Source of the DNA: Icerya purchasi
Lineage: Eukaryota; Arthropoda; Insecta; Hemiptera; Monophlebidae
NCBI GenBank assembly: GCA_039619475.1
Contig: CM077115.1
Coordinates: 420,368,557 to 420,432,556 of the forward strand
Length of the DNA stretch: 64,000 nucleotides
Direction of reading: 5' to 3'
Position 1 is the stretch's first letter, and each line of letters opens with the position of its first letter. The position numbers and the translations under genes were made by a program. The notes below the pieces were generated by a model. That model was not told the DNA's origin and did not search any database. It saw nothing but the letters and a program-made list of their open reading frames with translations. Below are positions 22,250 through 33,361 of this stretch, piece after piece.

Positions 22250-23300
22250 TTCAGTGTTGTTTTCCAGAAATTTTTGCGTTGAAATGTACGAAACACTCTA
22301 TAGCGAGTAGTAGGAGATTCAGGCCTCAACAGGAGGGTATGAAAAATGTTCCGTTCGGAAAACAATTTAATGAAAATATGATCGGAATTGCCAACAACAA
22401 AGGAAGAATCAGAGGGATGCAGTAGTACGGAGCTGGAACAAGAGAAAGACGATAGCGGGAAGATAGAAGCAAAGTGTACATGAAGCGCAAACGAGACACG
22501 TATTATTATCGCTAAGATTGAAGAACGTCTGAGAAAATGAAAGTCATTGCGGAAAGTTGGAAGGTTAGTCCTGTCAAGTAACAGAAGGACGATAGATATT
22601 CGACTAAAGTCTGTAATAGTAGTAATTCTTGGAGTGAGCCAAAACTTTATTTGCAGATATATTTCGAATGAACTGAGTAACATAAATTGAACAACGTGCT
22701 AATGAGTCCGCCACCTCATTTCCCTCAATTCTCACTTGACTGGAGACCTACACAACATCAACGGAAGCGGAGTACGTAAGAAAACGGCTCTAGATAAGAC
22801 AGTGAATGAATACTACAGTCGTAAGGGTACGAAGAGGGAAGGACGTTGAGGCAGCGTGCACCTCTGGAATCGGCAATAAAATGTATTTGTTGAAGCGACA
22901 AGTAAACATGAACATCATCATAGCTTGGGGAGTTTGCAAATAATTCGGCAGTATATATCGAGTAAAAGTTGGTAAAGGTCTGCGAGAACCTATTGAGAAA
23001 GTAAATGAAGTGCTACCAGAACCTCATAACAGGGAAAGGAGGAAATCTTGCCTAATAAGTAAACTGATTTTGGATGACAAAGGAAAAATAAACAGTTGCG
23101 GGGAAATCCGCAATAGTCAAAAAGGAAATAAGGAAGTTGATTGCGAGGTATTGTAATAGAGCAAAATTGTCAAGACGGTGGGAAATAACGGAAAGGATGA
23201 ACGTTTTACTTTAGGGAGAAGAGCCCGTTTTGAAGAGTTATTCCGGGTGAATCTAATAAAAAGAACGAACTACAACAAAATCTCTAGGAAAAATAAGGAA
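22250..23300 (-). mobile_element. Degenerate RNase H and tail of the RT–RNase H non-LTR family
   Basis: On the minus strand, VRIEGNEVADSLARC (about 22690–22735) matches GHSGISGNEMADSLARV of the RNase H domain at 35580–38443. FSCSSSVLLHPSDSSFVVGN, SDHIFI... (about 22340–22430) matches its zinc-knuckle tail. Several frame changes separate the pieces. Upstream similarity continues weakly to about 23300. Poly(A) is not evident. Confidence 0.6.
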
Positions 23301-24600
23301 ACGAAAAATAAATCCTGACGGTAAGCAATAATTAATACTCTATATTTACGACTGCATAAAAACTATCCCGGAAATGAAGATAATAAAATTGATAATTCGG
23401 GTAATGAAATTGATAATTCATAATTTGACATCGAGGATAAATTTATACTTCCCTCTATTGTTTTCCTTTTTTCGTTAAGTCGACTAGCACGGTATTTTCT
23501 TAATTTCTTATTCGCAACAGTTCTTCGGAGAATGAGACAACATCATCTTTTAGTAATTTAACAAAATGGAAGTTATCTGACGCTACGGACACCTTGACCA
23601 ATTTCGAATCACTTCGGCATCTTCTTAAACTAGTTCATTGTATCTTTGAATGCGAGCTATGCAAACAATTCTCGAATGCTACAGCTACACTGATTGCCTT
23701 GTAAATTTTATCGGCGCTGCAACGATAGTATTATTTCGCCGACGCTGCCAATCTGTTAATAATTCAACGTCCTTCTGCGACCATCGGCCAGCAACGGTTA
23801 TAATTAATTAATAAACGAATAAATGTTGAACATTCGCGTCCCTTTTGCTAAACACATATTGTGTTACATTATATACATACATAGATGAAATATTACGTAT
23901 GTGTGCGTGAGTGTGTACGTTGAAGTTCATTAGAACAGAAGACGAACAAAGAGAATTGTCATCTGAATGTTTCTCAGTAGAAACGATGCGACGCTAACAC
24001 ATACTAATGCCGAATTCGACAAAGGGAAATTAGCAGTTTGTTTTCCCTTATGCATACGGGACCAAGATGCTTTCATTCGATTTCGAAGTGCGCAACCAGG
24101 CAATTTCATGCGCGCGTTCTGAATGGAAAGTTAATTTACATGCAATTCGACGTTTGTGTTTCAGTCGCCATTGTTCTCAAATGTAATTAGTAAACAACAG
24201 CTTCAGTATTTTACTCTGCCTCTCCATTTTCTTTGTATACCTACTCTCCGTGACTAATTCAGCTTTTACAGCTTTTACAGATATATCCAGCGGAACGGCT
24301 ATCATTCCATGAACGAACGAAGACTAGCGCTGAAATTAACAAGGGCACTACACAATAGCGCAATAGATATATAGGTCACTTATAAATATTTAAGCAAATG
24401 TCAGAATACTGTCGTTTTTCTTGGACTTTCTCGACGGCTCGCCACAATTATATTTTCAAGATGGAGTACGTTGCCGTGGTGTAACAGTAAACTTTGTTAG
24501 ATTCTCCGTCCACTAAAGGAGACCGATTAATTGTCAGTCCTTAATTCATTCTAGATTAGAGCGCGACTACTGGCCGACTTCTGTTTAGCGGTTTTGCGGT
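23300..24600. other. Intronic, no gene seen
   Basis: No supported feature. Short AC/GT-rich words near 23880–23930 are not a clean repeat. Confidence 0.4.
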
Positions 24601-24604
24601 TCGT

Positions 24605-24670
24605 TATATAGCTATTTTTACTGCGTTTCCATTAACTCGCTTTCGCGTCTGTCTGTTCGGCTGGAATCTT
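24605..24670 (+). repeat. Direct repeat, copy 1 (partner at 25812–25877)
   Basis: ATTAACTCGCTTTCGCGTCT then GTCTGTTCGG recurs at 25812–25877 as ATTAACTCGCTTTCATTTCT then GTCTGTTCGG, both preceded by TATTTTTAC. The copies are about 1.2 kb apart in the same orientation and enclose a small open frame. They may be ends of one insertion. Confidence 0.6.
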
Positions 24671-24775
24671 ACAATCGATTTTGATATCATCGAGGATATA
24701 TTACGCTATAAAAGCATGTCGAGGAGCTAATAAATCTGAACATCAAAAAATAAACACTATTCGTAAAAAAAAAAA

Positions 24776-25039
24776 ATGTTTAAAGCTCACAGTAAAAAAC
24801 GATTTATGTCAAAGAAAAGGGGTAATCTTAATTGGTGGAAGGAAATGAAAGAATTACCGGCTAAACTGGGGTATTATCTATTTATTTTATATGATTATAA
24901 GCTGCATCCTCCCGACCTTAAGACCAGGAATATAGTGAAGATAACTAGAGCTTCGCCCAAAGTTGCATGTATTAAGACTAAGGGTATAAATAATTTTATT
25001 AATAAAACAAAGGACTCCGTACTGTCATTGTTAGGGTAA
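24776..25039 (+). CDS. Small hypothetical ORF (87 aa), Lys-rich
   Basis: ATG-started frame (MFKAHSKKRFMSKKRGNLNW ... DSVLSLLG) ending in TAA. It lies about 65 bp downstream of CTATAAAAGC (24708) and inside a pair of direct repeats (24605, 25812). It is strongly basic, with hydrophobic stretches, and has no recognised motif. It could be part of an uncharacterised retroposon or chance. The T-runs and poly-A segments around it suggest repeat origin. Confidence 0.25.
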   Translation: MFKAHSKKRFMSKKRGNLNWWKEMKELPAKLGYYLFILYDYKLHPPDLKTRNIVKITRASPKVACIKTKGINNFINKTKDSVLSLLG

Positions 25040-25811
25040 ATTCCGATGCATATCATGAACATTAAGAATAAAAAAAAATTGCTCGCTAAAAATTTTAAAT
25101 TAGCTGCCGGGCAACTACAATGACTGCAATTGAAAAGAAAACTGAACGGATTATGTAAGTGTTTTTTTAACATTTTTTTCTCTTGTGGTTTTTTATATGA
25201 ATTGCTATTTTCAAAGGTGTAGGAAATTGTTTTTTTTTTTGCTTTGTTTTGTTTATTTTTTGATTATGCGTTCTTCGGTTTTTTTAGTAGATATTACATT
25301 TTTTTTTTTTTTTTTTTCTGTTAAGAATTATGACACATTTGTTATTTATAGCGGTTAATTTTATACGATCCGATTGTAACTTTATTACAAATAAACGTTA
25401 TAGCTGTGTTGAGAACCTACAGACGGACGACGGTTGCCTTGTGAGTTCTCCGTATGTTATTTAAATAAACAATAAAAAATATATAACTTCCCGGTGAGCC
25501 ATAGACTTGAAATTTGATGACAGTGCATTATTATATAAATATTACATTTATATATTAATATTAATTAATAATATATTGGTACTAATCGAAGTGGGTCCCC
25601 AACCCCTTTTTCTGACTTTCTTACACTGTTACTTGCTTTCTCTCTATTTCTTTTACATACACGGGTACATAAACGTACTCTCTCTTTCCCTCTCGCTCTG
25701 ACTTGTGGACTCTTTTCACGATAGACATATAAGCACATGCAGTAAGACGCGTATCGATCAGCGACACACATACACGTTTAGTGAATGTGTCACGCCGACA
25801 GGCTCTTACTG

Positions 25812-25877
25812 CTTATATTTATTTTTACCACGTTTTTATTAACTCGCTTTCATTTCTGTCTGTTCGGGTAGAATTGT
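25812..25877 (+). repeat. Direct repeat, copy 2 (partner at 24605–24670)
   Basis: See the 24605 copy; about 75–80 percent identical by eye over 55–60 bp. Confidence 0.6.
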
Positions 25878-26084
25878 TCTGAATGGAATGCTAAAAATTG
25901 AATGAATATTTAATGCAGTTTTTAATGATCATTGTAATATGAATTTGATGCCGACTCTAAAAAAGTTAATAAGTTATATATCACTTTGAAATATACTTTT
26001 TATCGAATCTGTCATATTATCATCAAGATGTTTTAAATCGATTGCAAAATTTCACACACATAAGTCTTAAAATCAAAAAAAAAA

Positions 26085-26556
26085 TTATTTAAATAAAACT
26101 TTTTTTAAAATGAACTAAAAAGTATCAAAATAATTTTTCCTAGACCCATTCAGATTTATAACACCGTATAGATTGTCTTGAAAATTTGTGACTGTAAAAT
26201 CGAATAGCTATAAAAAAAACCTGTAAGATTTATAAAATGAAAAACGTGGATCATGTGCAATGATAAAGAGTGTAGATAGAAACTGTCATTGAAAAAAATC
26301 ACACAACAATTTTCATATCATTTGCAGTAAAAAAAAAATGATTACTGACTCTGGTGAACTATTCATGCATCAATTATCGATTGCTTGCGCTCCATGTTTT
26401 TCGTTTTATAAATCTTACAGGTTTTTTTATAGCTATTAAATTTTACAATCACAAATTTTTAAGACAATCTATACGGTGTTATAAATCGGAATGGGTCTAG
26501 GAAAAATGATTTTATACTTTCTAGTCCATTTTAAAAACGTGGTTTTTTAAAAAAAA
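26085..26556. repeat. Long inverted repeat, arms about 160 bp, loop about 140 bp
   Basis: The left arm (about 26085–26255) and the reverse complement of the right arm (about 26393–26556) share TTTTTCCTAGACCCATTC, GATTTATAACACCGTATAGA, TTGTCTT.AAAATTTGTGA and AACCTGTAAGATTTATAAAA, with roughly one difference in ten. The loop includes GGTGAACTATTCATGCATCA. The intronic RNA could fold into a near-perfect duplex. No coding content; probably a palindromic MITE or fold-back element. Confidence 0.9.
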
Positions 26557-26734
26557 AAATGTATTCAAATAATTATTACCATTAGATTTTATTTAGATGA
26601 CTCAAAGTCGAATGGCCATGTTGAGACAGTTTTTTTTTTTCTATCGCTTAATCTTCACAACTACAAAAATACTGTTCCTTATTCTCTGCTGAATTCTTGG
26701 CTATCTTTAATTGCCTCGAAATCCTTTTCTCTGA

Positions 26735-26965
26735 AGTAAAGTAAGCCCCTTATATTCTTGATAAATTAAGATTTTCATAATAAGCCTAATGAATTTGATG
26801 AAAATACTGGGGCCAGTTTTTCGCTCTCGGCCGCCTTTACTTTCCCAGATTTCTCAGGTACCCAATTATTTCAGAGTGGTTAAACGTGGGAACGACTTGG
26901 ATCCGGAACAAGGTGTGGGACACCTCTGATTTTTAGCATTACCTCTTTTAAATGCTTCACCATTA
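26735..26965 (-). mobile_element. tRNA-derived SINE (family 1), older copy
   Basis: It starts with the tail (AAGTAAAGTAAGCCCCTTAT), then GGGGCCAGTTTTTCGCTCTC, GGCCGCCTTTACTTTCCCAG, and ends with GGAACAAGGTGTGGGACACC and TCTGATTTTTAGC. Order and wording follow the copy at 14022–14340, with more changes, and the box A region is poorly kept. Confidence 0.7.
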
Positions 26966-27354
26966 TACTCTCAGAGGAAGGGTCTGCGCAATTTTTATAC
27001 AAGCAATGCAATTATTCATATTCTCCCTTTTTTGTGGTTCTCCTTATTCGGCGTCTTCCCGATCCGACTAAAGGTCTTTTCGTTTCAGCAGAGAAATAAA
27101 TGTACTAATGCATTCTACATTGGCAACCATGTTTTTGAATACCTAAAACAAGACCAATATCCTATAATAATTGTCATTTTATTTCCGAATAATTCAGCTA
27201 TTGTTATTTCATTTCTCTTCCGCAAAAACTTCTAATTTTTGCTATATTCCGTATATATTTCAATCAAAAAAAGTAAAAAATCAATTGAAAAATGATTTTA
27301 TCCGAATGAAATAAATTTTTACCGTTCGAATTTTGAATCTTCGGATAATTAATA

Positions 27355-27357
<3 letters not shown>

Positions 27358-27388
<31 letters not shown>

Positions 27389-27810
27389 CTTTTCCCTTCT
27401 ACAACTAGCCCTTACAGGCTATCTAGCAGATCTTTATATGAAAGGTGCGGAGTGGAGAAGGCTAGGAGGGGGAGGGATAGGATGGAAGGTGCAGAGTGGA
27501 GAAGGTTGGGAGGGAGAGGGACAGGAAAGAACATGACTAAGAAGAGGCCAGCGTGACAGAAATGCAACCACCCGTTGGTGGGCAATTTCTGGTGCTTACG
27601 CAGTTAAATGCACGTTTACACGGTTAAATCAAAAACTTTCCTTCTCTGTAGACGCCTAACTTCCTCGGAGTTGTCCATCAGTGCGATCGCTAGCGGATTA
27701 TCGTGATTCTCCAGTCGACGAAGGTACTTCGTCGCCTCCTCTGATACTACTTCGGAAACATACTTCACGTCGAAATCGGTATTAAAACTGCAAACATTAA
27801 CTATAAAAAT
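27358..27810 (-). mobile_element. 3' end of a non-LTR retrotransposon with A30 tail
   Basis: On the minus strand a clean frame of about 55 codons (YVSEVVSEEATKYLRRLENH, DNPLAIALMDNSEEVRRLQR, RKVFDLTV) ends at TAA (27616–27618). It is followed by about 225 bp of C-rich untranslated sequence and then about 30 A (T-run 27358–27388 on +). The NPLAxxLxDNSExxRRLxR...DL ending recalls ORF2 C-termini of some I-group elements. I first read it as a host exon, because TGCAG precedes the frame, but the genomic poly(A) argues for a retroposed, 5'-truncated copy. A processed host pseudogene remains possible. Confidence 0.5.
27442..27527. repeat. GA-rich tandem duplication, period 44 bp
   Basis: AAGGTGCGGAGTGGAGAAGG and AAGGTGCAGAGTGGAGAAGG start two adjacent units ending in GGGAGGGATAGG / AGAGGGACAGG. 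It is part of the 3' untranslated segment of the minus-strand retroposon at 27358–27810. Confidence 0.85.
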
Positions 27811-27814
27811 CACA

Positions 27815-27842
27815 TAAATATATATATATATATATATATACT
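27815..27842. repeat. (AT)n microsatellite
   Basis: Pure TA tract next to the retroposon 5' truncation. Confidence 0.95.
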
Positions 27843-28309
27843 TTCTTTTTACAATGTTTAGTTTTTGTTGTTAAACTATTTAAAAAATAATTAGATTTTT
27901 TTTAAAAATGTTTACATTTTCGTTTTAATATAGTGTTAATTTTTTTTAATTCTTTCTTATTCAGCCTGCCTTTCCTCTACTAATTCATTTATAATTACTT
28001 CAATCAATATTTTCCGCTGCTGAATGATTTCGAACATAGATCGCGTTCATCCTAACACTAGATTAACAATCAACAGAGAATTACAATTTCGAGAAAAAAA
28101 AAGGAACGAGAAATTTAAATGATATTATTTAGAACTATGTTAAAAAATTTACGGCAAGGAACCAGTGTGAACAATAAGAAATTTACGATAATAAGATACT
28201 AAAAAAAGAAAAAATTATCCTTGAAATATCTGAATTAGATAAATATTGAAAATTATAATATGTAAGAATATAAATATATTACTAATGATAAAACAGATAT
28301 AAGAAACCT

Positions 28310-28900
28310 CTAGTATGCTATAGGTAAAGCTGCGGGATAATAAATCGGAAAACAGTCCATTTTGTAGTAGAAATTGAGGAACAGGTTTCGTGGCATGATG
28401 CTTCTGAATGGATTTATGAAAGTATTTCTTTTGTTATCGGCAGATTGCATCAGAGGAGAAAATCGACAAAGCGAAAAGTTTTTAGATTTATTAGTATTGA
28501 GGGGGTTATAGGCTGCAGCACGATCGGCGTATGAAAAGGCAGCAGAAACTAAAGATTTAGATTTGAAGGGATTGGCTTCCTTAAAAGAGATGTTCTCGTG
28601 CGCCATGATCTTTTTAATTTATTTTTGGCGAATCTACTCTGGACACTGTCGACAAAACTTTCATGATTTCTTCCTCAGAAATGAAAGAATAAACTCCAGA
28701 AATTCTGCCACAACGGTATAATAAGTTCATAGGGATAAGTGCTTTGAGTTTATTGCTTTCAAAAAATTTACTGTTGGCTAAAAAGAAGATTTTAACATCA
28801 AATATATTTGGAAAAGGAAAGTGATATGCGATTTCTGCCCTGAGATTGTATTTTGAAGCATTTGGCGGATATTTTTTACAAACATTTCGCAATTGCTAAG
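28310..28900 (-). mobile_element. ORF1 (gag-like) fragment of a non-LTR retrotransposon
   Basis: The minus strand holds two adjacent frames. The first contains PIFPFPN-like AEIAYHFPFPNIFDVKIFFL, NSKFFESNKLKALIPMNLLY and RCGRISGVYSFISEEEIMKV. The second ends SIMPRNLFLNFYYKMDCFPI, YYPAAL. This order (R.GxIxGV....SEEEI...L......LP...FLNYYxMxCFPY) is the RRM-like part of ORF1 in insect jockey/I-group elements, which precedes CCHC knuckles. The knuckles are not seen. It probably belongs to one of the retrotransposon families in this window; which one is unknown. Confidence 0.55.
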
Positions 28901-29149
28901 CGATGCATATTACCAAAATTGTTGTCATTAGACCCACTTTCTAGAGAAATGTGATAGTGACCTGGGTGGCTATACAGAAAGGATAAAAGAGATTCTGTTT
29001 TATTCGATTTGTGCGGAATACTTGAAGGAAGCTAGGACTGCTCGTCTAGTAGAATGTACAATTTGAAGTAGAAAAAGAAAGTCCACATCGTATGAAGCAA
29101 GAATCGCCAATTAAGAAAATTTAAGTATAACGTACCACCGTTCTATGAC

Positions 29150-29740
29150 AATTAGACTGCCCCTGAAACTCTTTAGTTGAAACTTTCGAAACTTGAAACG
29201 CGTTTTTCTCGAAACTACTTTTTTCAACACGGTTGACATCTCAAGTTCTAATTAACCGATTTACTTGAAATTGGGTATGAATCTACTTTATATATCCGCC
29301 TATAGCCCCTACCAGAATAAAGTCAAAATTTTGATTTTTACTATTTTTAAAAAATGTAGAAAAGTCAAAAAACAGGTAAAAAGTGACCTTTTTTTTCAAA
29401 CAGTCACCATTTTACAAGAAATTTTTTTTTTCTCTGAGGTAGGGGCTATAACCACATCCTTACTAATTAAGAATCTCTTTTCTTTTTTTTGTTTCAGATG
29501 ACTAGAAGGGTTGGAATCGTGTTAACCAGGACAAACCCTTTTTTTTTACCCCTCCACTTCATTAGCCTGTAACTTTGTGAATTTTGATTTTTTTTTTTTT
29601 TTTTGATAATTTTTTTGTGTATTCTCAAACGTGAATAAATAATGATAGAAAAATGGATAGTTAAAATATTTATTTATTCTTTTTTATTAAGCTTGAAAAA
29701 ACCTCCTAAATTTGTGTCTCTAGATTAGAATACCCCCTTA
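29150..29740. repeat. Unclassified repeat with inner inverted words
   Basis: CCTATAGCCCCTACC (about 29303) and GGTAGGGGCTATA (about 29437) are inverted to each other about 120 bp apart. The wording (TTTTTCTCGAAACTACTTTT, CAACACGGTTGACATCTCAA; right edge ATTAGAATACCCCCTTA near 29735) is like dispersed insect DNA elements, but I cannot name it or define termini. Confidence 0.35.
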
Positions 29741-29993
29741 ATCCTCCTTGCCGTTTCTTTTAACCAAAAAAAGGCTTTTCGGCTACTCACTTATTAAAAT
29801 TCTGCCACGTTCTTATATCGATCAATGTTCAGCTGGGTTTTTCTCTCCGCTACAAAAAATTTGATCGGTTCTTCCTATCACATCTGTAACATCTTCTAAT
29901 ATCTGCATTCCATTTCATCTAATGTAGCATTTCTTAACATTTCTCTGGAGCGCGAATCACTTCATTCCAGCAATCTGCATCCGCATTCAATTT

Positions 29994-30019
29994 AATAATA
30001 ATAATAATAATAATAATAA
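29994..30019. repeat. (AAT)n microsatellite
   Basis: Eight ATA/AAT units. Confidence 0.95.
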
Positions 30020-30459
30020 AAGAACAAACACATTTTTTGAGAAATACTAAAAATATTTGACTTAACTGAGCGTTAATAAAACGATTAGTGAAGTGAAACC
30101 CTGTGGAACAAAAGGTATTGTTTGAATTTCTCGAAAATAAAAAAGACTAAAAACTATGCTCGTTTACCTGCAGAGAAGAATTTTACGAACTTTATAGATG
30201 AATGGTTATCTTCCATTGAACTGTTGAAACGAATTCTGTTTATAATTTAACACAACATCACTTCTGCGCGTTTTCCATTACTAATCGTTTGCTTTCAATG
30301 TTTTTTTTCAAATTAAACTCTCGCATGAAAATTGCATCGTACTTCAATTTTTCAAAACCGTATTGTGTTTAAATAACACGTAACTGACTAAACAAAAAAC
30401 CAAAAAAAAAAAAAAAATTTCTTTAACTCTAGTACACCTGCGTTGCATATAATAATTGC

Positions 30460-30870
30460 CTAGTTCTTCTTCTTCAGGTGCCGTACGCTACATAGCGCGT
30501 TGGCGCAACCTATTCGTACATTTTTAGCTGTACAGACATAAGTATTAGTGTTCATAGCAATTGTTATATGCAACGCAGGGGTACACACCACGCAAGACTA
30601 CATTCGGAACTGATTAGTAATCGTTTGATTTTTACCGACTTACACAAATGCAGAGTCCTATTTATGCCTGCTGTGTACTGACCTAGCGCGCATATTATAC
30701 GTGGTGGTTTGCCATTGCCTTCCACGTGATTATTAGTAGAGTATTTATTTATTTAATTCTTGTAATAAGTTCGTCGTCGCTCGGGATCAAACCCATGACC
30801 GCCATATCGGAAGTCAAGCACTCTAGCAACTAGGCTATCGCGAATTTCCTAGTACACTACCTATATCTGC
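30460..30870 (-). mobile_element. tRNA-derived SINE (family 2)
   Basis: On the minus strand the head has box A-like GATAGCCTAGTTGCTAGAG (+ 30818–30839) and a near-consensus box B GGGTTTGATCCC (+ 30783–30794). The body has GGAAGGCAATGGCAAACCAC (about 30713–30732 on +, complemented), a core string of a kind I recall from several animal SINEs. It ends in ACCTGAAGAAGAAGAA. The sequence is different from family 1. It lies in the large intron in antisense orientation. Confidence 0.8.
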
Positions 30871-31277
30871 ACAACTGAGATGTACGAATAGGTACTCGCC
30901 GACGTTCAGGAATTAAGTATGGCACTGTATAAAGAAAGAATAGGATTCATCGGTAGTTAAACAACAAAAACAGGAAATCTCTGGAAGCTGCATAAGAACT
31001 ACACCAGTTTATTGTTGTTGGCACACTTAAAGAATATTTGTATGCTTCAGACATGGCTCAAATATATATGAAAATCACTCTCAACTTTTTAAAAAAAAAA
31101 AAAAAGTTTAAAAAAGGAATTTCTCTTCCGGTAAACTTAATGTAGAAGAAAAAGTTTACAAATACTTATATTTGGGAATGCAATAATGTTTACAAAGTAC
31201 CAAAACCCGATAATATATTGTGTACAGTATTTGAAATATATTAGGAACGAATTAGAATTTAGCTGATTGTATTTCAC

Positions 31278-31880
31278 TTAATTGTTTTGAAGGTTTATCA
31301 GAACTACCGGATAATTCAGTTTTTTGATAGTCATCAGTTCGGCTGTAAAAATAGAACAAAAAACCGGAAGATGAAACGACTCAGGAAAGTTAAGATCGAG
31401 AAGAATAAAGGAAGCTCCGATACCCCCACCCCCTCTAGAGTCGTCAGTGAAAATTAAAACACGAGAAGGAAAAAAGCTACTATTAGTACTGAGAAATTTC
31501 TGTTTAATAAACGGCCTGGGCTGGAAACCCGGAAGAGTCAGAAAGAAAATATACTTTGGGAGGGTGGGGAAGAGCAAAATAATTAACGAAAAAGTACGGA
31601 AGATTATTACTGGAAATTATGTAAGACAAAGAAGTAAAGTGCCAGTTTCTGGTGATAGAAATGTAGGAAGGGATAAGTTGAGAGAAAATGAAAGTTAAAC
31701 GTTTAGAAAAGAAACGGTGGCCAAAAAAATATCTTCAAACTGGGAGGGGAGGTATATTAGTTTCAACAAGCATTGCTGAAATAAGGGCGGATTTAAATAC
31801 ACCGAGGCATAGACAAAAATTCTGGATTCTATCGCAATTTAGAAAAAAGGATGTTGGAGTTGCAGCCATAGATAAATGAA
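31278..31880 (-). mobile_element. RNase H region fragment of the RT–RNase H non-LTR family
   Basis: The minus strand reads FPSRVLIFTDDSRGGGGIGA, SFILLDLNFPESFHLPVFCS, IFTAELMTI: the first Asp and the Glu motifs of RNase H as in 35580–38443. Further 5' it has decayed wording of the connection region (SRIFVYASVYLNPPLFQQCL). Both ends are truncated and no poly(A) is seen. Confidence 0.75.
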
Positions 31881-31899
31881 TAAAGGTAACTCAAAGCAG

Positions 31900-33330
31900 C
31901 TTTTTTAAATATTCACAACATTCATTTGGATATCACGAGTGCAAAGGAAGAAACAGATGTTTGTTTGTCTCATTCACATGTGCGCATTACTCTTAGACAA
32001 AATGCAATTAGCTTGTATACGTCTATTCCATTTTATTAAGAATAGCGCTCTGAATGGAAACCTACGGTTTTATAAAACGAGATTAATTTTAAATTTTAGC
32101 GCCAACTAAGTTTTTCCGGAAGTCTTAGGTCTCAGGCTGTAATCTTCACTTTGACTTAACCGGGAAAATATAAAATCTAGATTTAGTAGCTGACTGCAAA
32201 CATAGAACGAAGAAATCCGAACAACATATAGGCAATATGCCGCTTTGGGATATCTACCACTAAACTTGATAGAGAACATGAGGCTTTTTATTAACTTTGT
32301 TGAAGTCTTGAATGCTAAACCGAACTGACTAGCCGGTAGGAAAGAGCTAACATATTTTTGCCGATAGCGCTATCTAAACAAATACGGCTATCGAATCCTA
32401 ATTTGGACTTAAAACAATTGAATTAGCCTGGAGTAAAAAGAAACAGGTTTTAAAACATTTACAAAAAAAAAACAAAAAAACTGGAATTGAACTGAAGACC
32501 CGAAATATCGTTTAAATGCCAATTTCTATTAACATAGGATAATTCGTCGATATGTATTTTCGAAAAAAAAAGTTAGAACATATGTGTGATATTTTTTAAA
32601 CATCGACAAAAAAAAGGGTTAAAAAAATAAAACAAAGTTTTTTTCTTTTTTTTGGATTAAAAAAATAAAACAAAGTACTTATAGTTTAAAGCGATATCTT
32701 TTCGATAAATTAAGCCATTTTCAAAAAAACTGAACAATAAACGAGAAAATTGAGTTCTTCATTTTTCTAAACAAACTCCAATTGAAATGAACGAACGGAA
32801 CGAATTACATTCGTAAAGTTTTTTGATAGATTTCGTCCGAAATAACAAAAGTAAATTAATTCAAGGATCCGTATAAATATTTTTAAATTTTATTTTTAAA
32901 CCTTTTCCATTTATTTTATTTTCTTAAATAAAAACAATTAAAAGCACACAAAACGAAAGGCATATAAAATAAATTTAAGTTAAAAAGTTCTGCTTTTATT
33001 ACTAGAATCGTTGAAGATGCTGTCTGACACATTTATATTTGTTACATTTTTATTCGTATTCTTACTTTTATTAGTGGCAGCATTACTGTTATTATTAAAG
33101 CAGTTGACAAGAACATTTTTGCGGTAATGTATTATTCTGAGGGAAACAGAAGTAATAAAATTCGGGCACTTCTAAAAACACTCGATGAGCATGAAATTTA
33201 GTTTAATTTATACCCCAGAGATTTCAAAATTCGCCCAGTTGTTGTTTCATTCGACACGTTGACAAATAGTTTATACTCCTTTTTAATAGAGACTCTTTTC
33301 GACTACGTTCCTAAAGATTTCCATTTTCAA
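31900..33330. other. Intronic, no gene seen
   Basis: AT-rich intron with A-runs; no supported feature. Confidence 0.45.
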
Positions 33331-33331
33331 A

Positions 33332-33361
33332 TGTATATATATATATATATATACATATATA
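33332..33361. repeat. (AT)n microsatellite
   Basis: TA tract interrupted by one ACA. Confidence 0.95.

Noticed and set aside
27616..27813. Minus-strand terminal host exon ending DLTV
   Set aside because: A genomic run of about 30 A lies about 225 bp after the stop and no upstream partner exon was seen; a retroposed 3' end fits better.
29994..30019. CRISPR-like or spacer-bearing array
   Set aside because: Simple (AAT)n; no spaced direct repeats of the required type occur in the window.
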